A DNA stretch of 6,441 nt from Hydrogenovibrio sp. UBA650 (lineage in GTDB: Bacteria > Pseudomonadota > Gammaproteobacteria > Thiomicrospirales > Thiomicrospiraceae), in NCBI GenBank assembly GCA_002299245.1, contig DBOI01000077.1, forward strand, positions 1-6,441, read 5' to 3'. A program made the translations under genes and the position numbers. Positions 1 through 5,107 of this stretch are shown one piece after another. The notes beneath the pieces were generated by a model that saw nothing but the letters and a program-made list of their open reading frames with translations, was not told the DNA's origin and did not search any database. The stretch's first letter is position 1, and each line of letters opens with the position of its first letter.

Positions 1-890
1 ACATTGGGTTTGTCGATACCCATGCCAAAGGCGATGGTGGCGACAACTATCTGTACTTCGTCTCTTATAAACTGATGGTGAACCTTGTGACGAATCTCCG
101 AGGGCAGACCTGCATGATATGCAGCAACTGAGAAACCTTCAGTTTTTAGAAACTCTGTAATTTCCTCCACTTTTTTTCGGCTATTGGCGTAGATCACACC
201 AGAGGCACTGTTTTCCTGGGCTTCTAGAAATTCTAGTAGTTGTTTCTTAGCTTGGCGTTTCTCTTTAACACTATAGCGGATATTAGGCCTGTCAAAACTG
301 GTTTGATGTACCTTTGGATTTTGCAGTTGCAGCTGGTGCAGAATGTCTTGCTGGGTTGCGGGGTCTGCGGTTGCGGTTAGAGCAATAAATGGTATTTGTG
401 GCAAGCTTGAGCGCAGGGTTCCGATCTGAGTGTATTCTGGTCTAAAATCGTGGCCCCATTGTGAAACGCAGTGGGCTTCATCAATTGCAAACAGGGCGAT
501 CTTTATTTGCGATAGCTGCTTAATAAAGTGGTCTGTTAACAGGCGTTCCGGTGAAACATAAAGTAGGTCAAGTTCACCTGTGTGCAGATTCATTAAAACA
601 TGATGTGCCTGAGCATCATCAAGTGAAGAGTTGTAAAAGGCTGCTTTGATGCCGTTGGCTTTTAAGGCGGTGACCTGATCCTGCATCAGCGAGATTAACG
701 GCGAGACGATGATCGCGGTACCGGATAAAGCAATCGATGGAATCTGATAACAAAGAGATTTACCTCCACCTGTTGGCATAAGTACAAAGCAATCTTTGCC
801 ATTGATCACATCGGTAATCACCTCTTCCTGCTGGGCGCGAAAGGAGCTATAGCCAAATACAGTTTGTAATATGCTTAGTGCGGAATTCAT
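1..890 (-). CDS. recQ: ATP-dependent DNA helicase RecQ, N-terminal part (runs off the left edge)
   Basis: This is a 3'-to-5' superfamily 2 DNA helicase that unwinds recombination and repair intermediates in the cytoplasm. 296 complete codons are visible, roughly half of a usual RecQ of about 600 residues. In order I read: motif 0 around residues 12-24 (FGYSSFRAQQEEV), Walker A TGGGKS at 40-45, motif Ia (VSPLISLMQDQV), Walker B DEAH at 137-140, the RecQ-specific aromatic-rich loop (SQWGHDFRPEY) at 143-153, motif III (ALTATA) at 170-175, then SFDRPNIRY and, at the edge, motif V (VATIAFGMGIDKPN). Motif VI, the zinc/winged-helix region and the HRDC domain lie outside. The start is the ATG at 890-888: an in-frame TAA directly precedes it, so no longer start is possible, and the distance to motif 0 fits the family. 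No convincing Shine-Dalgarno sequence or promoter is seen in the short gap after the glnA terminator. The reading frame is intact. Confidence 0.96.
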   Translation of the reverse strand, partial: MNSALSILQTVFGYSSFRAQQEEVITDVINGKDCFVLMPTGGGKSLCYQIPSIALSGTAIIVSPLISLMQDQVTALKANGIKAAFYNSSLDDAQAHHVLMNLHTGELDLLYVSPERLLTDHFIKQLSQIKIALFAIDEAHCVSQWGHDFRPEYTQIGTLRSSLPQIPFIALTATADPATQQDILHQLQLQNPKVHQTSFDRPNIRYSVKEKRQAKKQLLEFLEAQENSASGVIYANSRKKVEEITEFLKTEGFSVAAYHAGLPSEIRHKVHHQFIRDEVQIVVATIAFGMGIDKPN

Positions 891-942
891 TTATTTTCGG
901 AATGATTAAGAAAAGGTGTAGTTTAGTGTTTCTTTAGATAAT

Positions 943-968
943 AAAAAACCCGCCGAAGCGGGTTTTTT
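943..968 (-). terminator. Rho-independent terminator downstream of glnA
   Basis: Read on the minus strand, this is a perfect 11-bp stem (AAAAAACCCGC paired with GCGGGTTTTTT) closed by a TTCG loop, i.e. the very stable C(UUCG)G tetraloop, ending in a run of six T. It begins 21 bases after the glnA stop codon. The A-run/T-run symmetry would let it act on either strand, but only glnA transcription is expected to reach it. It should insulate recQ from the strong, nitrogen-regulated glnA transcript. Confidence 0.92.
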
Positions 969-989
969 GACTCAATCGAAAAAGAGTGA

Positions 990-2396
990 TTATGCAGAGT
1001 AGTACATATCGAATTCGATTGGGTGAGTTGTCGCACGAAGACGAGTAACGTGTTCCATTTTAAGATCGATGTAAGAATCGATAACTTCGTCAGTGAATAC
1101 GCCACCAGCTTTCAAGAACTCACGGTCTTTGTCTAGTGACTCTAGGGCTTCCTCTAGCGAAGCACAAAGATTATCGTAATCTTGCTCTTCTTCTGGAGAT
1201 AGGTCATATAGATCTTTCTCTGCAGGATCACCTGGTTCAATTTTGTTCATAATACCATCAAGACCAGCCATTAGACATGCTGAGAATGCTAGGTATGGGT
1301 TAGCCGTTGGATCAGGGAAACGTAGTTCAACACGACGTGAACGCTCAGACGGTGCATACGGAATGCGGATAGAAGCAGAACGGTTCTTACCAGAGTATGC
1401 AATGAATGTTGGTGCTTCAAAACCAGGGACAAGGCGTTTGTATGAGTTAGTGCCAGGGTTAGTGAATGCGTTTAGTGCACGTGCGTGCTTCATTAGACCA
1501 CCGATGTACCATAGTGCTTCTTGTGAAAGACCTGAGTAAACATCACCAGCGAAGATGTTTTTACCATCTTTAGAAAGTGATTGGTTAATGTGCATACCGG
1601 TACCGTTATCACCAACGATTGGCTTAGGCATGAATGTCGCTGTTTTACCAAGTGCGTGACACGTGTTGTGCACAGCGTACTTAAGAATTTGAACTTCATC
1701 GGCTTTAGCTGTTAGCGTATTACCCGCAACAGCTAGCTCACACTGCCCTCCAGCCGCAACTTCGTGGTGGTGTGCTTCAAGGCGAAGACCCATCGCTTCA
1801 GCCATTGCACAGATATCTGCACGTACTTCATGTAGTTGGTCTACTGGAGGAACTGGGAAGTAGCCACCTTTAACCTTAGGACGGTGAGCTAGGTTTCCGC
1901 CTTCAACTGCACGCTCTGATTCCCAAGCAGACTCACCAGAGTGAAGCTTAACGAAGCTACCAGACATATCAGATCCCCAGGTCACATCGTCAAAGATGAA
2001 GAACTCTGGCTCTGGACCAAAGAATGCGCTGTCAGCGATTCCTGTTGAAGTTAGGTAAGCTTCTGCTTTTTTAGCGATACCACGAGGATCTTTTTCATAA
2101 GATTCCATCGTCGCTGGAGAAACGATCATCATACGGATAATGATGGTTGGATCGTTTGTGAATGGGTCCATGTAGAAACCATCTGATTGAGGCATTAGAA
2201 GCATGTCTGAATCGTTGATACCTTTCCAACCTTCGATAGATGAACCGTCAAATGTTTCACCATCTGTGAAGAAATCTTCGTCTACTTTGCTAGCAGGGAT
2301 GGTTACGTGCTGTTCTTTACCATGAGTATCAGTGAAGCGAAGATCTGCCCACTTGACGTCATTTTCTTTGATCATATCGAAAATAGCTTGTGACAT
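990..2396 (-). CDS. glnA: Type I glutamine synthetase (glutamate-ammonia ligase)
   Basis: It makes glutamine from glutamate, ammonia and ATP, the main ammonia-assimilation step; the family forms cytoplasmic dodecamers. The 468 residues match the bacterial GSI length (E. coli 469). Visible landmarks are FDGSSIEGW at 49-57 (Asp50 loop), the metal-ligand stretch FFGPEPEFF near 127-135, HHHEVA with a following QCE for the other glutamate ligands, GMH with His269, NRSASIR, and FPDPTANPYLAF. Tyr397 in LYDLSPEE corresponds to the tyrosine adenylylated by GlnE in E. coli, so reversible adenylylation is likely. One oddity is Asn271 in GMHINQS, where family members commonly have a second histidine. The start is supported by an AAGGA Shine-Dalgarno at 2408-2404, seven bases before ATG. 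Transcription probably starts near 2438 from the sigma54 promoter and ends at the hairpin 943-968. No ntrBC genes follow, unlike the enteric glnA-glnL-glnG order. Confidence 0.98.
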   Translation of the reverse strand: MSQAIFDMIKENDVKWADLRFTDTHGKEQHVTIPASKVDEDFFTDGETFDGSSIEGWKGINDSDMLLMPQSDGFYMDPFTNDPTIIIRMMIVSPATMESYEKDPRGIAKKAEAYLTSTGIADSAFFGPEPEFFIFDDVTWGSDMSGSFVKLHSGESAWESERAVEGGNLAHRPKVKGGYFPVPPVDQLHEVRADICAMAEAMGLRLEAHHHEVAAGGQCELAVAGNTLTAKADEVQILKYAVHNTCHALGKTATFMPKPIVGDNGTGMHINQSLSKDGKNIFAGDVYSGLSQEALWYIGGLMKHARALNAFTNPGTNSYKRLVPGFEAPTFIAYSGKNRSASIRIPYAPSERSRRVELRFPDPTANPYLAFSACLMAGLDGIMNKIEPGDPAEKDLYDLSPEEEQDYDNLCASLEEALESLDKDREFLKAGGVFTDEVIDSYIDLKMEHVTRLRATTHPIEFDMYYSA

Positions 2397-2448
2397 ACTT
2401 TTGTCCTTTTATCTACGTGTGAAATTAAAAATTAAACCTCTTGATAAT

Positions 2449-2464
2449 AGCGTGAACCGTGCCA
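2449..2464 (-). promoter_or_regulatory. Sigma54 (RpoN) promoter of glnA, -24/-12 element
   Basis: On the minus strand the sequence reads TGGCACGGTTCACGCT. It has the invariant GG (2463-2462) and GC (2451-2450) separated by exactly ten bases, and the full -24 block TGGCACG matches the RpoN consensus; the -12 block ACGCT is a weaker match to TTGCT. Transcription would begin near 2438, giving a leader of about 42 nt before the glnA ATG. Position, orientation and gene identity agree with the known RpoN control of glnA in enteric bacteria. Activation by NtrC is inferred. Confidence 0.87.
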
Positions 2465-2560
2465 TGTTACCAATTTAATTTATTTATGTTTGATTTCTTT
2501 TTAATATCAAAGCTTTAATGTTTTTTAGGCTGTTCGGATAGTTTGTCTGGTTTGAAATTG

Positions 2561-2601
2561 TTGATTGTTAATGGTGCGGTTTTTTGGTTTTTTTGGTGCA
2601 A
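2561..2601. promoter_or_regulatory. Two possible NtrC enhancer sites upstream of glnA
   Basis: Two sequences share the right half of the NtrC operator: ATGGTGC at 2571-2577, with a matching TTG at the left end of the site (2561-2563), and TTGGTGCAA at 2593-2601. The left halves (GCAC) are poorly kept, so neither is a full palindrome. The GTGC cores are 22 bp apart, two helical turns, which places them on one face of the DNA. The site centres lie about 130 and 155 bases upstream of the predicted glnA start, a range similar to the enteric glnA enhancer. The assignment rests on half-sites plus context and is tentative. Confidence 0.45.
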
Positions 2602-2667
2602 TTATCTATTGTTCTAGATGGCTGTCATTGGCATGAAAAAAGAGCTTGAGCAGGATTGCTTATAAAG

Positions 2668-2689
2668 TGTTACAGAAATGTTACAGAAA
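2668..2689 (+). promoter_or_regulatory. Probable PhoB box upstream of pstC (perfect 11-bp tandem repeat)
   Basis: TGTTACAGAAA occurs twice with no gap (2668-2678 and 2679-2689). PhoB binds head-to-tail half-sites with an 11-bp period, each a conserved TGTnA-type block followed by an A/T-rich tail, and variants with TGTAACA occur in E. coli Pho boxes such as that of ugpB. The period, the base pattern and the location ahead of phosphate-transport genes together support a PhoB operator. The core differs from the canonical CTGTCAT, so the match is by architecture rather than exact consensus. Confidence 0.75.
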
Positions 2690-2698
2690 TATTTAAAA

Positions 2699-2731
2699 CT
2701 GTTTTTAAATGCAATTTTGGTGTCATATTGG
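2699..2731 (+). promoter_or_regulatory. Possible additional PhoB half-sites next to the pstC promoter
   Basis: CTGTTTTTAAA (2699-2709) and TGTCATATTGG (2721-2731) resemble single PhoB half-sites; TGTCATA is the canonical core. Their TGT triplets start at 2700 and 2721, and with the second tandem repeat at 2679 they form a 21-bp ladder, so they share a DNA face although they are not in strict 11-bp phase. The last one ends just before the extended -10, where PhoB replaces -35 contacts in known Pho promoters. Another isolated CTGTCAT is at 2622-2628. Confidence 0.4.
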
Positions 2732-2733
2732 AC

Positions 2734-2742
2734 TGCTATTAT
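2734..2742 (+). promoter_or_regulatory. Extended -10 element of the pstC promoter
   Basis: TGCTATTAT contains the extended -10 TGn followed by TATTAT, five of six matches to TATAAT. There is no TTGACA-like -35 at the proper distance; the TGTCATA half-site occupies that neighbourhood, as expected for a promoter that needs PhoB. Transcription would start near 2749 and leave a leader of about 74 nt before pstC. Confidence 0.55.
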
Positions 2743-2761
2743 CACCTCAAAATTTGAGTTT

Positions 2762-2794
2762 CCGAGCTTTTCAAAAAAGTACCTTTGATCTCGG
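2762..2794 (+). other. Possible hairpin in the pstC 5' leader
   Basis: CCGAG (2762-2766) pairs with CTCGG (2790-2794), and inside it TCAAA (2771-2775) pairs with TTTGA (2784-2788) around an eight-base loop, with an asymmetric internal loop of 4 and 1 bases. ACCTT at 2781-2785 is also complementary to AAGGT at 2807-2811, the pstC Shine-Dalgarno region, so an alternative fold could hide the ribosome binding site. The stems are short and no known leader RNA family is recognised; a role is speculative. Confidence 0.3.
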
Positions 2795-2822
2795 GTAAAA
2801 ATACATAAGGTGGGTAATACCA

Positions 2823-5096
2823 ATGTCTATTAATCTTGAAACGAAGCTTGATAAGGCTCTCCAGGGTCCTGAGTTCGAAAAGCGAATTCGGCGCAGAAAC
2901 CTTAAAGACGCGCTTTCTAAATACAGTATTTCTACTGGTGGTATCGGGGTCATTTTTGCAGTACTCCTGATCATGTTCTTCTTGATGTATGTAGTCCTGC
3001 CATTGTTTGCACCGCCGCATATTGAAAAAGCTACAGGCTATAAGATTCCTGGTAGTCCAAGTGAGAAGACCCTTTATTATGGGATTGATGAATATCAGAC
3101 TACTGCGGTGCGTTTTTCTCAAACCGGAACCATGACCGGGTTTGTCGTGGCTGACGGAACAGAGTCTTTTTCTGAAAACCTGCCGTTAAATGGCGAGAAA
3201 ATTACCGCTTTCACAGTTGTAAATGAAATGGAGCGAGTTTTAGCATTTGGTTTGAGCGATGGCTCTTTATTAATTGCTAAGTACGGCTATAAGGTCACTT
3301 ATCCGAATGATGTGCGCACAGTGACTCCGGAAATTACCTATCCTTTTGGTCAAGAGCCAATAGAAATGGGCTCTTCAGAAATCAGTAAGCTTTCGGTTCT
3401 GACTTCGGATTCCGAAGTATTTATTGCTTACGAAGAGAAGGGAACTAAACAGGTCAATATTGCTCTTTTCACAAAGATCGAGTCAATGTTAACGGGCGAC
3501 ACAACTCTGGAACAAGATCAGAGTGGTTCTATTGCGCTCAATGTTGACAGTGAATGGCTGATGATCGATACCAGTGGACGCAATCTCTACAGTATCAATA
3601 AAAAAGGTCAAGTGGCCTACTACAATATTGCTGATTTAGAATCTCCCGAGTTGCTACAAACAATAAGTCTAGTTGAAAGCGATGAAAAACCGACAGTAAT
3701 TCGTTTCCTGCTGGGTAATTATTCTTTAATGGTGGGTACTGATAAAGGTAATGTCTATCAGTGGTTCCCTGTTCGAGATGAGAGCAACAATTTTGCACTG
3801 CAAAAAATTCGAAAGTTTGAAGCCGGAAATGTGCCGATTAGTTCGATTGGTATCGAGTTAGCTCGTAAGGGTTTTGCTGTTACAGATGAAGCAGGTGATT
3901 TTCATTTGTTTCATTCAACAGCCGAACGTCATCTGGGGACTGAGCAAATTGACATTGATGCAAATGGCGGGTTGGTAACAATTGCGCCGCGAGCAGATGG
4001 CGCTCTGGTTGAAACTTCGAGTGGCAACCTGGTGCACTTTGAAATGGAAAATGAGCACCCGGATGTGTCCATTAGTAGTCTTTGGGGTAAGGTTTGGTAT
4101 GAAGGTTATGAAGAGCCATCATATACTTGGCAATCCTCTTCTGCAGATTCTGATTTTGAACCTAAGTTCTCATTAATGCCTCTGACATGGGGAACCATCA
4201 AAGCAGCACTATACTCAATGTTGTTTGCTGTTCCTATCGCAATCCTGGCCGCAATCTACACGGCGTTCTTTATGGATAAAGCGACTCGTCAATGGGTTAA
4301 GCCTGCCGTAGAGATGATTGAAGCTCTGCCTACGGTAATCCTAGGGTTTTTAGCAGGCCTCTGGTTAGCACCTTATATGGAGGCAAACCTTCCTGGATTC
4401 TTTGCAATTCTCATAGTCTTGCCAATCGGGATAATTTTGTTTGGTTATGCTTGGTCTCGTTTACCAGAGAATATTCGCTTGATGGTTCCTGTCGGTCGTC
4501 GTGCAGTATTGATGATTCCAGTAGTTATATTCTTAGGGTGGTTTGCTTTGCAGTTGAGTAGTCCAATTGAAAACACCATGTTTGATGGCAATATGCGCCA
4601 GTGGTTGACGGTTTCTGCTGGTATCGACTTTGACCAGCGTAATGCGATGGTTATCGGTTTTGCCATGGGCTTCGCTCTGATTCCGACAATTTTCTCGGTA
4701 ACTGAAGATGCGATCTATAACGTTCCAAGTTATCTGGTTAATGGTTCTTTAGCACTCGGCGCAAGTGGTTGGCAAACTCTGGTTGGTGTTGTCATTCCTA
4801 CCGCCAGTCCGGGTATATTCTCGGCTATCATGCTCGGTTTTGGACGTGGAGTCGGTGAGACCATGATTGTGCTTATGGCCTCTGGAAATACACCTCTAAT
4901 GGAGGTCAATATCTTTGAAGGTATGCGCACACTTTCAGCTAACCTTGCGGTTGAAATGGCAGAAGCAGAGGTGATGAGCTCTCACTACCGCGTATTGTTC
5001 CTTTCTGGTTTGGTACTGTTTATTTTTACCTTCTTCTTTAACACTCTGGCAGAAGTTGTTCGTCAACGTATGCGTCGCAAATACGGTTCACTATAA
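2823..5096 (+). CDS. pstC: Phosphate ABC transporter permease PstC, long form with periplasmic beta-propeller-like insert
   Basis: PstC is one of the two inner-membrane channel subunits of the high-affinity phosphate importer (with PstA, ATPase PstB and binding protein PstS). At 757 residues it is more than twice the E. coli length. A cytoplasmic N-terminus with a basic patch (KRIRRRN) leads into TM1 at 39-62. Residues 63 to about 450 are predicted periplasmic and contain blade-like strands with turn motifs, for example SDGS near 145-148, VGTDKGNVYQW at 304-314, VTDEAGDFHLF at 353-363 and ETSSGNLVHF near 397-405, suggesting a WD40/quinoprotein-like propeller. The transport core starts at about 454. 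The EAA loop is at 628-659 (EDA...LALGA...VIP), GVGETM is at 676-681, and the last TM is at 724-745. Two further hydrophobic segments at 526-544 and 561-579 precede the EAA loop. AAGGTG at 2807-2812 is the Shine-Dalgarno, ten bases before ATG. Likely PhoB-controlled and cotranscribed with pstA. Confidence 0.95.
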   Translation: MSINLETKLDKALQGPEFEKRIRRRNLKDALSKYSISTGGIGVIFAVLLIMFFLMYVVLPLFAPPHIEKATGYKIPGSPSEKTLYYGIDEYQTTAVRFSQTGTMTGFVVADGTESFSENLPLNGEKITAFTVVNEMERVLAFGLSDGSLLIAKYGYKVTYPNDVRTVTPEITYPFGQEPIEMGSSEISKLSVLTSDSEVFIAYEEKGTKQVNIALFTKIESMLTGDTTLEQDQSGSIALNVDSEWLMIDTSGRNLYSINKKGQVAYYNIADLESPELLQTISLVESDEKPTVIRFLLGNYSLMVGTDKGNVYQWFPVRDESNNFALQKIRKFEAGNVPISSIGIELARKGFAVTDEAGDFHLFHSTAERHLGTEQIDIDANGGLVTIAPRADGALVETSSGNLVHFEMENEHPDVSISSLWGKVWYEGYEEPSYTWQSSSADSDFEPKFSLMPLTWGTIKAALYSMLFAVPIAILAAIYTAFFMDKATRQWVKPAVEMIEALPTVILGFLAGLWLAPYMEANLPGFFAILIVLPIGIILFGYAWSRLPENIRLMVPVGRRAVLMIPVVIFLGWFALQLSSPIENTMFDGNMRQWLTVSAGIDFDQRNAMVIGFAMGFALIPTIFSVTEDAIYNVPSYLVNGSLALGASGWQTLVGVVIPTASPGIFSAIMLGFGRGVGETMIVLMASGNTPLMEVNIFEGMRTLSANLAVEMAEAEVMSSHYRVLFLSGLVLFIFTFFFNTLAEVVRQRMRRKYGSL

Positions 5097-5100
5097 GGAG
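5095..5100 (+). promoter_or_regulatory. pstA ribosome binding site overlapping the pstC stop codon
   Basis: AAGGAG shares its first two bases with the pstC TAA (5094-5096) and lies seven bases before the pstA ATG at 5108. A near-perfect Shine-Dalgarno embedded in the upstream stop codon suggests that terminating ribosomes help start pstA, which would keep the two permease subunits in equal amounts. It also fixes the pstA start. Confidence 0.8.
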
Positions 5101-5107
5101 CAAGCTG

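Noticed and set aside
891..942. Own promoter for recQ in the gap after the glnA terminator
   Set aside because: TATCTA-like sequences occur, but a -35 at proper spacing would fall inside the terminator stem and does not match consensus. Nothing convincing is present.
1243..1539. 98-codon plus-strand open frame inside glnA
   Set aside because: It lies antisense to conserved glutamine synthetase codons, and its product has no family resemblance.
2482..2510. Possible sigma70 promoter for glnA on the minus strand (TTGATA at 2510-2505 with an A/T-rich -10 near 2487-2481)
   Set aside because: The candidate -10 hexamers match only three of six bases and the stretch is A/T-rich throughout, so such matches are expected by chance. 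The sigma54 element is far stronger.
2572..2600. The pair of TGGTGC motifs as a simple direct repeat or mobile-element end
   Set aside because: The similarity is limited to six or seven bases, with no flanking inverted repeats or target duplication. NtrC half-sites explain the pair better.
2742..3122. 126-codon minus-strand open frame overlapping the pstC leader and start
   Set aside because: It is antisense to the well-supported pstC N-terminus, shows no recognisable domain, and lacks a clear ribosome binding site. It is a shadow frame.
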